Part shown: in pieces, positions 12,497 to 23,800 of the stretch
Numbering within the stretch: position 1 is the first letter of the stretch
Layout: each line of letters starts with the position of its first letter
Source of the DNA: Anthoceros angustus
Taxonomy: Eukaryota; Streptophyta; Anthocerotopsida; Anthocerotales; Anthocerotaceae
Direction: 5' to 3'
Assembly: GCA_010909165.1 (NCBI GenBank)
Contig: MU008184.1
Span: forward strand, 124,001 to 188,000
Length of the DNA stretch: 64,000 bases
Translations under genes and position numbers: made by a program
Notes under the pieces: generated by a model
The model's input: only the letters and a program-made list of their open reading frames with translations
Told to the model about the DNA's origin: nothing
Database searches by the model: none

Positions 12497-14017
12497 GGGA
12501 GGAGGGAGGAGGGAGATGCGAGGCGCCAATTCTCACACGACTTGGCGCGGTCGGATCCTCGAGACAACGTATTCTTCCTCAGCTGCGGCTGCGCGGACGG
12601 GATTGGATGTGAAGGCTGACGTCTGAACTGCCTGCGCTGGCCTTGGCGTCGGATTCGGTCGCGGATTCGATGTCACATTGTGCGCTCTTACATCAGGCGA
12701 ACAATGCGTGGACCAAATGTGTCCTGTTGCTACGATCCTGCTCCAGGCCTACTGTGAGCCTCAAGGACTATCCGTGAAGCGGGTGCTATGTTGTGCCATT
12801 CGCCCCGCGAGGTACACTTCTTCCTAGTGTTTCATTCCAGAGCAATAATGTGAGAGTAGAAACCTGAACTTTGCTTGCAAGACTGTCATACATAAACGAC
12901 AGCATTTTATCGAAGCTTTGTAGAAGTGAGTATGTAGGTAGCATGGCTTGAAGCTTTGTGGAAAGTGAGGAGGTAGCATGGCAGGAGGCACCCTTCACCA
13001 TTTCACTTCGCTTCACATTGTAAGAAAGAGAGCAAGCAAAGGCTACTGTAATTGAATAAACTGCGTGTTCTTCTCCCAGTCTGTCATCGTCTTCCTACAT
13101 TGTGTGTGCGCATTCTCCGAGCTTTCTAACTCTCCTGTTCGTCCACGAAGTCAGGTTTGTCTGCACTCAACACTTTCCCTGCCTCCTTGGGATGCCGTCC
13201 CTCCCTCATGCCCCACGGAAAGGACTGAACCCGTAATTGCACTAATCGCATCGTCCAGTACATCCGCCCACATGCTGAGCTTGTTGAGTGCGTAAAGGAG
13301 AGCGGAAAGCTATAGACGTGCAGCCCACGCCGGCGCTGGCTGATACCCACTGCTTTACGAGCAGGTAGGTCTCAAGTCCCTTTCAGCCAGCAACGTTTTG
13401 CACATGTTACTACAGCCGGCTGCCAAAGTGAGGCAAGAATCTCGTGATTACCTGTACATCCATTAATAGGTACATGTTTAATGTTTCTGTTTGAGTCCCC
13501 CTGGGCCCTGCCTAGCCTACCTAAATCATCCAACTAACGAGCTATCGCAAATTCGCAATTCCTATGATATGTTAACAGTTAACAAGATGGCGTCGTGTAC
13601 GGACCGTAGTACTTCGTGTATGGGAGCGGGAAAACATGTGGATACTGTATTTTAATATTTAAAGGAACACAGAAAAACAAAAGCAGGAGGCAAGAAGATA
13701 AAGCAGGAAAGGACTGTGTGCCATGTGCTTCCTCTGGTTGGCTTGGCGGCTAGCGACAACCTCGTGCCAATTTCCGTTCTTCGACCGGTCAATCGCGTCA
13801 ACTACGACCGTGAAAGGAAGGGGCGTATAAAGCACGGCTTCCTTCAATGCCGGATTCATCCAGCAAGCTTCTGGAAAGCTCCCATTCTCGCGATCCCGAC
13901 TCTTGTCTCGCTTGTTGCTCTCGTGCTGCGTTCTCCCCTTCGTTTTTCCGGCATCGGGGACGTCTCGGCGCGTCTTGAAGTCTCTCTTCCATCTTCCTCC
14001 GAGCTCCACAATCCGCC
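12497..14017. other. Spacer between the two microprotein genes
   Basis: No supported gene. It includes a polyadenylation-like AATAAA near 13,054, AT-rich stretches at 13,540-13,680, and a likely TATA box (GTATAAAG, 13,826) about 190 bp before the second microprotein ATG. The long minus-strand frame at 13,798-14,370 overlaps the microprotein gene and is probably its shadow. Confidence 0.45.
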
Positions 14018-14212
14018 ATGGCGCAGCTGCAGCAGGTCCAGCAGCGGGGCACTCCGGCCAAACAGCTGACGAGGCAGCACCGTCGGCGGCCCAGGCGAGG
14101 GGCCGTGAAGAAGGCCATCGCGTCGCGGCTGGTGCACTCCGTCTCCTCCCTCCTCAGCGGCCTGTCGCAGCGGAGCCAGCGATACGGGAGCACCGCCAGC
14201 CTCACCAGCTGA
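14018..14212 (+). CDS. Arginine-rich microprotein 2 (64 aa), paralogue of the 12.3-kb gene
   Basis: Not recognised. It starts MAQLQQVQQRG (compare MAQMDVTAQRPG in microprotein 1), continues with the basic core RRRPRRGAVKKAIA and the helix RLVHSVSSLLSGLSQRS, and ends in a Ser/Thr-rich tail (STASLTS). A TATA-like element at 13,826 and a pyrimidine-rich leader precede it. The differences from the first copy are mostly conservative (I/L, K/R), which suggests selection on the protein rather than a recent duplication. Confidence 0.63.
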   Translation: MAQLQQVQQRGTPAKQLTRQHRRRPRRGAVKKAIASRLVHSVSSLLSGLSQRSQRYGSTASLTS

Positions 14213-17200
14213 GAGACACGCATCACAGCCGTGCATTGCCAAGGTTTCTGTGACCGCGAAAACTCATACGCTACCGGAGGAAGGGTGAATGCCGCCTGGA
14301 ACAGCCGCTGCGGATGCCTTCCGCCTCGTCTCACTCGGCCTCCACGACTCACCTCTTGCGAGAGCCACATGGCTTTTCCAGTGTGAATGGATGGCCTTTA
14401 GCACCTTAGCAATCGGTGCCAAGTTTCATGCCAAGGGCTTTGGATTTGCGACTCCTTGGGAACTCAACCACTCGCTTTGCAGACAAGGAGAAACGTCCAT
14501 GTCTGCATCTCCCAGTCACATTGTGCGGTGTTTGAGAATTGTGTAAATTTGTCCTCGCACTCAAGTTGCGCAATAGGGCCTTTCGGATGTGTTGAGTTGC
14601 AACTAGGAATTCCTCTGTGTTTGGAGAAGAATCCTCAAATGAAAAGAGTTGTTCCGCTTCGTTCAGAGTCAGTCCTCTGAAGACTGCCGCATTCGCAATG
14701 AGATCTCTGAGAGAAACCACCCTTAACCTCCGCTGCCGGGGGGAAATACACCGGGCTGGCTAGCCTGAGTGATTTCCAACACCGGCCTCAGCTTTAGGCC
14801 GAGGGCCTTCTAACACCGGCATTTCTTGGCACGGCCCTGCTGCTGTTGCTCGATGATGCTACCTGCTTCCTACATCTAACCGTTCTGGGAAGGAGCACCT
14901 TGAAGCGCACTGCATCCAAAACCCCAACAACAGCAGCAGTCCTGACCCAACAACAACACTTCTGAAGACATACACGACAACGGTCTAGTACCTACAATCA
15001 GCTATCAAGCAAGTCCAGAAAATAAGCCTTAGGTTCGTTATCATCCGCATAATTCTATTGTGCTCTTCTGCTCTCAGATATCCAAGGAAGTTCTACCGCA
15101 TCAGTTCTCAAGCCTGGCGGGGCGAAAACTCTCAGGCGGCCACTGCGAATGTTTTGAGAAACAAGCCTTAGGTTTATCATCCTCGACATCGTCTGACGTG
15201 CACACTGCTCACACTCGCAGACCAAAGGACCAGCTTACTTGACCTAGAACAAGCATTCGAATCACACAGTACGAGTATGCCTCGTCCACAGCAGCTGTGT
15301 GAACAGCTTTCGGTCTGGGGCGACAGTACGTCATCACGTTCTTTGCCTCGACACCGAGCCCAACAGGCACAACTACAGAGGCCTGAACTTAAAAGGCCTC
15401 AGAAGAGGTATGCGCCATAGAATGCAGTGGTGAGTCGAGTAGGTTCACCTTGCAAAGCAAGATCTCGACAGCACCGCAACTTACGCTCGACCAATTATCA
15501 TCAATGGCAACAGAGCTCATACACCACACCGGACATCGACAATGATACACGCAGACGTCAGCAGCCAACAGGGGCACACGGCCACTACCAACCTAATCTG
15601 AATCAACCTCTCGACACAACCCTTCCACGAGCGCTCGAAAATCCAGACTAATTGCCTGCTGACATCAGCTCCCGCCCCAACTCTCGCGGGCTGGAGCTAG
15701 GGTTAACACAAGGCAATAGCAAATCTTTGATCTGCGATGATGCTCACAGCGACATCATCCTGCCGAGACACTGCAGAGAACAGAACACAATCCATGTCGT
15801 TTCCTACCGCACGAGCCGTGAAGAGCAACCCGGCAGGAATCACAAAACAGCCTCTCAACCACATCTCCGCAACTAATCGACTCTCCACGGTTCTCCTCTT
15901 TATATACGAAAAACCGAATTAGGGTTAGGGCTCGCCAGGAAATTCCTGACGACGACCCTATTCCTGCCTGCTCTGGTGGGAGCTTGGGGTGCCCACCATT
16001 CAAATTTGGCGAAACGCAACATGAAGTCCAAATGGTGCTAAGATGGCGCACTCGTACATCATATGGTGCGGAGAAACAGCCGTCGTTTTTGGAATTCGTC
16101 CCTCTGAATCTTGTTGACATCTTTGGGTCTCATTGGCAAGCGTTTCAACGAGTATTCAGGTCCTGCGACATCGCAATTTACAGCCATCTTCAAGTATCCC
16201 GGTCAACTACAATCCTGCCTTCCATACTAGACCAATCAACCCTCGAAGCTCCACCAACTTCGTGCGGATTCTACTTCTCAGCATGACAATCCATGCGGAC
16301 AGTGGCTGTTCAATAAACACTGCGTACAACTGGCAGTTCTTTCAGAGTCACTGACTCGTTGCTGTATCTTCAGGAGTGCTCCATCTTATGCGTTCCTCGT
16401 AGAAATCGATAAGCTGGCAAGAAACAAATCCACTCTGAGTATCGGCATACAGGCCTACAATCGAAACATTTGCATGGGACAACTCCCGGGAAAACAACCG
16501 CAAAATGAACAGCACTCCGACATGCAGAGCCGACGATCGTCACATTCCAGCAAACCGCCTTCGACAGTCATGCAATAAGGGAACCATCACCCCGAAACAT
16601 TGCCCAGAAACGTGCTGGCACTCTCTCGGTTATCCTGACGAGTTTAAGAAATGATCAATGGATGCCGCTGGTATGTACCATCGTGCCGATGAAACTAGGA
16701 ACCACATGACATGAACCGATCAGCAAAATGCGTACCGGCAGTGGTCAATGGGACAGTCTGTCCAGAAACCCGCAGCTACTCTTCTACTGTGGACTGGTGC
16801 AATGCAAACTTGGGTCACAGTTCTACATTGCTGATCGGTAATATCTGTGCCCATGGTCCAACGATGGATGCACACACATGCCAACATTAGTAGAGAGAGA
16901 AGCAGGGTACCAACAAAACCCCATTGCACATTTGACAATTCCTCACCGCAACAAAAAGATGTCCTGCATAAACCATTTTGGAACAAATCTTAACATCTGT
17001 GCACGTCCATCCAGAACCCTTTGCTGGCAGTTACGATTGAACAGACATGCCGAGTGTCGATGCAGTGAGTTGTGTTGCAGGGTTTTAACGGAAATTGATA
17101 CGTACCAGAACCGGATGCCTGTCACGCAGCTCCTTGTTGTTCACATGAACTTCCTGACCATCCGCTCTGTGGACAAACAACATAACACCGTTTCTCATAG

Positions 17201-17290
17201 GAGTACACGACATGGAGAATGATCTCGAGAGCAAACAAGTTCTCAATTCTGTCAGACAGCAGCTGCTGGTGCCGCCGATGAGATTGCCAA
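14213..17290. other. Gene-poor region with possible LTR-like promoter on the minus strand
   Basis: No protein family is recognised. On the minus strand a TATATAAAG box lies near 15,900, followed by a leader-like stretch; the surroundings (TTAGGGTTAGGG, short ACA-rich blocks) resemble remains of an LTR retrotransposon. I could not find a paired LTR or a primer-binding site, so this is only a suggestion. Confidence 0.3.
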
Positions 17291-17827
17291 CTACCTCAGA
17301 GCCCTGAAAGTAACGTCGACGCCCTCTTGTCTGCCATTGACGATCTCCTGATTGTAACTGGTGAGTCCGATGATTTCCACTATGTGGTGAGGCCTGGTTA
17401 CCGTATCACCCCCAGATGCTCGTGCTGGTGCTAGCTCTGGTGAATCCATATGACCGTCATTGTGGCGCGCAGTCTCACCAACCACATACTCCTCGCCAGC
17501 ACGAATCCCGGCTGATCCCTTTGATGCGCAGGCACAAGTTCCTGCCATCTGTAAGTCTGCCCCATCTACAAGGTCCGAAACGACATACTGAGAGCCAGGC
17601 TCTTCAGGCAAAGGCGAGTTGTTGTCTTCCACATCATCTGAACTTGATCTACCTTCATCTGAGTTAACGGACCTAGTAGGGACACGACCATTGCTAGCTT
17701 GCCCATCTTTACGAACAACGTCCACATTGCCATCTTCATCGTGAATATCAAAAGGCTGATCCGGCATGCTCCACGAGCTACAAGGCCTTTCGGCCCTGCC
17801 CACAGCAGCAGAGGTTGGATGGAGCAT
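17291..17827 (-). CDS. Acidic hypothetical protein, 178 aa
   Basis: A single open frame, rich in Asp, Glu, Ser and Gly (for example DEGRSSSDDVEDNNSPLPEE). No domain is recognised. Its 5' end overlaps the first copy of a 47-bp direct repeat (17,816-17,862). It may be the remains of a transposon accessory protein. The opposite strand also has open frames, so the coding call is weak. Confidence 0.3.
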   Translation of the reverse strand: MLHPTSAAVGRAERPCSSWSMPDQPFDIHDEDGNVDVVRKDGQASNGRVPTRSVNSDEGRSSSDDVEDNNSPLPEEPGSQYVVSDLVDGADLQMAGTCACASKGSAGIRAGEEYVVGETARHNDGHMDSPELAPARASGGDTVTRPHHIVEIIGLTSYNQEIVNGRQEGVDVTFRALR

Positions 17828-18222
17828 AGAGCTGATTAGCCGGTTACCAGGACTCTGGCAACCCGTGACGGGTTACCTACTTAGCAACTAGTTACCGGCG
17901 TCTACGTTCCGTCTCTTCCAGCATGTGATCAATTGGAGAGGTTACCGGCGGCCGCAGACGACGCTAGGCCCTAGCCCGGCTTGGAGCACACTCTGTTAAT
18001 AACGGCAATTCGTGACCCCGGAATGAAACCGAGACAGATTTACCCATAACCCTAGGATGAAGACCAAGGTTCCGAATTCACCGTGCGTTGAAGTGTTCTG
18101 TTTGTATTCACCTGGTATATTACATGGTACATTATATATGGAGTTATATAATGTATCATATAATATACTATAGTATGGATGGAGCATAGAGCTGATTAGC
18201 CGGTTACAAGGACTTTGGCAAC
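17816..18222. repeat. 47-bp direct repeat, two copies 360 bp apart
   Basis: Copies lie at 17,816-17,862 and 18,176-18,222 (TGGATGGAGCATAGAGCTGA..., ending GGCAAC) with few differences. Between them are GTTACCGGCG motifs and, just before the second copy, an AT-rich palindromic stretch (18,117-18,175). Confidence 0.75.
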
Positions 18223-18229
18223 TTTCCAA

Positions 18230-18900
18230 GGGCTATTAGGGTAGTATTGATGACGAATATGAGAACAAGAGTGTGAGCGACCTTCTGGACATGAACATGA
18301 CAGTTAAGGACCTTTTAAAAGTCAACCATATAATGGACATGGACAACTTATTGGAGAAAAACATCAACAACGTAGCAGAGGGAAACATCAACAACATGAT
18401 AGAGTGGAACAACTTAATATAGAGGGAGAGTCTTTGTAAAAAGGATTGAAAGGCTTGGATTTGAAATTTCATTCAAGGATCATGTGGAAAGAGTTCAAAC
18501 TCAAAGTCTTAAAAGACTTGCAGTTCAATTGGAAAGGGTGCGGTATCAAACTCGAGGTAGGCCACCTCCAGATGAACATCAACAATATCATAGAGAGAGA
18601 AAACATACTTAAGAGGGACATCAACAACATAATAGCTATAGGTAACATAACAGAGGCCACATAATGAATTGAGGGAGACTTGTTGGAAATATTGGAAATA
18701 TTATAGAGAAAGATAACATAATGAAGAGGGACTTCAACAACATATAAGAGAGGGACAATCTTTGCAAGAAAGAGTTCAAATTTTTGATTTCAAGGTGTAT
18801 TATAGAATCATGTAGAATAGTTATGTATGTTTTATTGAGGAAAAAAACGATGGGTTTCTTTAGGGGACAACGATGGTGGACCCCGGGGGTCAAGGTGAAA
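18230..18900. repeat. Degenerate repeats with the AACATCAACAAC motif
   Basis: The phrase AACATCAACAAC or close variants recurs near 18,362, 18,390, 18,565, 18,626 and 18,735, usually with AGAG and GGGA phrases nearby. In addition a block of about 85 bp at 18,407-18,490 recurs in diverged form at 18,730-18,820. In the plus frame the motif reads NINN. A 72-aa open frame (18,446-18,664) lies inside. It looks like a decayed repeat-containing coding sequence. Confidence 0.5.
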
Positions 18901-19019
18901 AGGAGTGACTAAGCTCCTTACCTAAAGTTACCTACAGCTCCTAGAATATTATATGCAGGAATAACAAATGGCTCGCAATCTATGGAGGAAGAGGAAGAAG
19001 CGTCACCTGCCGTCACCAG

Positions 19020-19385
19020 ACTCATGTAGAAAGGTTGCGAGCTCAACATCTTGAAAGGCTTGCAACTGAAATGGAGAGTTTGCGGGATCAAACTCTAGAA
19101 TGAGCTCAATGTCTTGGAAGAAGAAGAAGAATTTCATTTAAGTCCACTAAGGACGGATTTCTTTCATGGGACTGAAATATGATAACTGCATAGATTGCGG
19201 TAAACTGGAACTGAAAGGCAATAAACTGGACTGAAAGGCTTGTAACTGGAATGGAGAGGTTGCGATATCAAACTCTAGATTGAGCCCAACATCTTTGGAA
19301 TGGAGAGGCAGCGAGATCAAACTCTAGATTGAGCCCAATGTCTTTGGAATGGAGAGGCAGCGAGATCAAACTCTAGAATGGGCAC
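19020..19385. repeat. Tandem repeat of about 50 bp with GATCAAACTCTAGA
   Basis: The unit (GGAATGGAGAGGCAGCGAGA then TCAAACTCTAGATTGAGCCC...) is present in nearly identical form at about 19,288-19,337 and 19,338-19,387, and in diverged forms at 19,240-19,287, 19,060-19,110 and 18,500-18,560. Read on the plus strand it encodes ERLRDQTLE-like peptides. The last unit opens a 91-aa frame (19,349-19,624) that I do not recognise. Confidence 0.6.
19119..19187. repeat. Solo arm of the 10.6-kb foldback element
   Basis: The sequence from GAAGAAGAAGAATTTCATTT to CATGGGACT matches the right arm of the MITE at 10,720-10,773 (AAGTCCACTAAGGACGGATT). No second arm is seen nearby. Confidence 0.6.
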
Positions 19386-19624
19386 CACTAGGACTACATG
19401 TTATTTGTTTCCCATATTCTCATGGTACCCTTAAAACTCAAGTTTTTGATCACCCAAATCTAATGGAATTGTGTCATATATCTTCCGAAACTCAAGAAAA
19501 AGGTGATTGTATTAGTGGATTGCCACGATATATACATAGTTTCATGAAAGCTGTATCTTGCAACGACTTCAAAGACAACAGTCTTCTCCAGTTTATAGAA
19601 GATCAATGTTTTTCTCTTTATTAA

Positions 19625-20855
19625 TTTCAAATATAATGTGATATTTTTATAAATAATATCTTAAAATATATTAAAAATAATTATTGAAAAAATTGGTTAA
19701 TGATGTGTTTTTGATGTATTGCCTTAAGTGAGGCATATGAAAACCCTGCAGTTAACCTTAAAGGGCTAACTCACTTTTAAATTATGTTTAATGATGAATG
19801 AATCCAGAATTAACTATGCGCGAGACCACCCTTGAATATGATATGTTCAGACTCCCACGCCCATGTGTATAAAAGTTCTTCCATGTTGGACCAGCGCTAA
19901 ATGACGATGATCCCAAGCCACTCTGATAAAAAAAAAAAGCTCACTCCTCCCGCACAGGCTTCCCAATGGGGTGTCTCACGGCTTCATCGGATTCCAAGGG
20001 AGGATTCCGGAACGATCCAATTGAGCGATGGGTCTTGAGCGATCCAATTCTTTTGCCTCAGACGTGAGGGCGATGCGGATGTCACTTCAGGCTACCTTGT
20101 GTTCGCGCCGAAGACATACCCGAAAGTATGGAATGGACAGTAGTGTAAAGGTTACCTGGAAACAAACCGACCTCACGACAACAGTCCCCGCGATCTGATA
20201 CGGTGCGCAGAACAGCAGGGACTGAACCAAAATATAATATCACCTAGTGATAAAATTACGCCAAGTTTCATTGCCTTACAAAGGTTCTCGTCCGCATTTT
20301 CCCATCTTCCAGTCACCACCTGCTTGTCAGCCAAGCTTGAACACCCATACCATCCTTCCATTCAACTAAACCGACAGGCAGGTACAAAGCTTTGATCTAC
20401 CCTGCGGTTCAAATCCAGGGAAAGAAGTTGCTTCGAGAATTGATCGATCCTGCGGTTCAAATCGGGAAGAACTGGTTCCTACCTTCTGAATACCATTTTT
20501 ACTGGCCAGTTGCGTCACAGAGGCTTCATCTAAAAATTCAGAACGAAAGGTAATGAATGCCTTGCACGTCGAGGGCAGCATGTCAGGGTGGGGCATACTT
20601 TCCGATTCCACAGAAAGGAAGGAATTACTTCACGTGCAAACGAGCATTCCATTCATGAAATCCTGCATCCAAAGTTCAAACAAACAAAGACTTAGAACCA
20701 GCACCCTATGCGATCAACACAGTCCCACAAAGATGGAGAGGGAGTCTAGCTATAAACCTTTCCCCGTACGGTGCCAACGGAGGTACAGGTTTCATATCAC
20801 ATAGCGTGAGCAGTTGGTGATGCAGTTCTTGCAGGCGCGCCCATGTAAAGGTGCA
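19625..20855. other. AT-rich spacer, no gene seen
   Basis: AT-rich to 19,800, then mixed sequence. At 20,398-20,465 a short phrase (CCTGCGGTTCAAATC) is repeated. Frames here are short and unrecognised. The right end forms the 3' flank of the helicase gene. Confidence 0.4.
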
Positions 20856-23800
20856 CTAGGAGCCATCGTCTTCATCATCATAGTCTCCAAAGGTTCCTGC
20901 ATCCTCCATCTCTGCATCTTCCACCCCTTTGACTAAGCTGTCCAGATCCGACTCCTTCGTATCTTGGATAAGCACAGCTTCAGACTCTAAGCCCTGGGCG
21001 CCTCCCTCTTCCTCCTCTTCCAAGCATTTCATGGCAGCTAGACTTTCCTCGCTGAACAATTGATTGAATGGTTTTTGAACCTATTCCCAGACAAGAATTG
21101 AATGTCAAGCAGCACCTATCCACCATCTCCTGACGCTAGCAAACAAGAGATTGTAGTTGCCTATCCACCATCTCCTGACGCTAGCAAACAAGAAATTGTC
21201 GTTGCATCCAAGTTGAGAAAGGAGACAAACCTCAAAAAATCGTTTGCGCCTCTTTGCACTTTCCACCAGATTATTCCACCGCTTGTCAAATGCCAACGTC
21301 TTAGCACTTCCAACCACCTGAAAACAAGGGCAACTAATCCAAGTTCAACTGGATCCGAGACCTGATACCGACGGAGTCACATGTACAGATCTGAAACCTA
21401 CCAACATAGAAGTTCTAGCACGGGTAAGGCCGACATTCATCCTTCGATAGTCGGCCACAAAACCTATGCTTCCACTGGCATTGGCTCGCACACAAGAGAA
21501 TATAGCCACATCCTTCTCTCGTCCCTAAAATCCCCCACAGACACAACAGTGATGAGCTGCAACGGTGTATGAGCAGACAGGGCTCAGAGACGCCACGATT
21601 TCTGACTAGTGAAAAAACACTTTTACAAGATCAAAAACGTGAAGCACCTGAAAACCATCCACAGTATTTACGTCGATTAGACGGGCGGTTTCCGCCCCAA
21701 CCATCTCCTTGAAGCGTTCCCGGAGAAGCTTCACCTGTTGCTTATATGGAGAAATGACAGCTACACGAGGTCCTCCCTTGAGCTCTGGATACCTTACCAC
21801 AAAGTGCCTGTAGAGGACCAGGATAAACTCAACCTCTTCATGATTGACCCATGATCCACTGCCAGTCGGCTGAGTTTCTTCTCCTGCAATGTCGAAGAAG
21901 GCAAAAGGTCCAAAGCAACGGTGTTCATGCCATGGACGTTTGGTTTGCTGCAGCACAGTCTCTCCATCTTCTAGTTTTTCATCATAGAACTCCCTTGAAG
22001 GGAATTCTCTGATCTGTTCCAACAATATAATCGCCAGCCATGTCACTAACAAACCATCAAGCCTTGTGAACGGTTAGATAGTAGAAGAAATGATAAAAGT
22101 ACCTGAGGATGCATGCGATACTGAGTTTTTAGCATCTGTACAGGGTAGCCTGCCTTTTGTAGCCGCCGAAACAGACTTTTCTCATAGCTGGAACAACGAC
22201 TACGTAATTAGTAATTGGAGAGCGTGTGCTACTTATTCATTGCAGCTAAGAGCCTGGAATAGCTTCTACCCATGTTGGACCGCCAAGGACGATAGAACGG
22301 TGGCCGGCAGCTGAATGGGATCTCCAACCTACAAATTTAACACAAACAATCAAAGACAATTACGATACAAACCTTCGGCACACTGGCAGATGACAGAGCC
22401 ATGAAGGAGCCTTACAAGAAACACCTGCTTGCATCCATGCATGAGAGGTACCAGAGTAGATGGTTCAACCTGTCAAACCAGCAGTTTCAACTTCAAGATC
22501 AGCAATGGGCAGAAAGGAAACGTTGCATAGATACATCAGTGGGAAACTCATGAAGCTCACAGCTTGAGCCGCTTCATCAATCACCACCACATCAAAGCCA
22601 CGTTTCATCCGGCTAAAGATTGCAGCACCACTAAAGCTTAATGTGGAACAGACCTGCTCACATGCAAGGGGTTAGAAAGATTCACCAGGGCAAAACATAA
22701 GCAGCGTAAACTGAGGAGCAACTTGAAGACTAAGGCAAATGCCACACAAGGGAAAAGCAAGAACCACAGACTATTGCAGTCTCCTCAAGAATCAAAGCAC
22801 GCATGCGGTCACGCTCGTCACCCGCACGGACTGCGCTGGCCCCACCAGATCGTTGCATGCTGCTCAAACGCTGAGCCACCTGGGTACAGCATATGCTGCC
22901 ATGGTAAGACAGTGAACTAGAAATCTATGAGCAACTCAGAAAGACCATGAATACCTTGCAAATTCCTCACCAGATTGTCCATTGACACAGCTTGAACAGA
23001 GTGATGTGCATTCAGCCCCACCCGCACGACACTGGGGGTATACAGCATACCACTTTCATCATGCAGACCTACAAAAAAAAGGCTGATGTTCAGGACAGCA
23101 CGCCATGTACACAGCCTTAAGTGAGCAAACATTTTTCTTCATTATTTTCTTGCTTATGGGAATTAGTCTGTGTGAAGCACTGACCTGTATTCACAAGGCG
23201 CAGCACGATTTCATCCAAAGCTGAATTAGATGGTGCACAAACCAATACATGTGCACGGTGCTTTCTCTTTGCTCCCACCAGTTCTGGTTTCTGCCATTTA
23301 GCAGACACTCTAAATGAAAACCTCGAGGTCTAACCCACAAGACTCACCAGCAAAAAACTGCATGATACAACCAATAGAAACAAGTAGAAGGTCCGATCAT
23401 TACAAAAGGGTTTCCGGAGGTTGGGAAGAAACCACCATCACCATCAGAAGGCATGTGTTCATCAGATTCTCTTGGGTTTTTTGCACCACACATCCAGGGC
23501 GAGGCCTTCATCCAATGTTGTACTCTGTACACCGACAATACATCATTCACATCAGTGCAGTTCCCAAGCACAAGAAATTCCAGAATCCTTCCATCCAAAA
23601 CTTGGTTTGAGCAATTCACAATTCAAGGTCGATCCTTCAACTCACCTTTCTTCGAATGGCAATCCCAACCTTTGTAACATGGATGTGTCATTATACCTGC
23701 ACAACCAGCACATGCTTCTGCTTTCAATACACTGAACATAAAACACTTCAACAGACCAAGCCGCCAACAAGTCTCCACGATCAGCATAGCACACAGCAAG

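Noticed and set aside
11391-12567. Overlapping 88-165 aa frames on both strands before and over microprotein 1
   Set aside because: They contradict each other and cover what looks like a pyrimidine-rich leader. Only the 12,269 frame has a paralogue.
13798-14370. 190-aa minus-strand frame
   Set aside because: It is antisense to microprotein 2, and its composition follows from that gene and its CT-rich leader.
15880-16010. Telomere-like TTAGGGTTAGGG
   Set aside because: Only two units are present, in a probable promoter or LTR-like context; there is no array.
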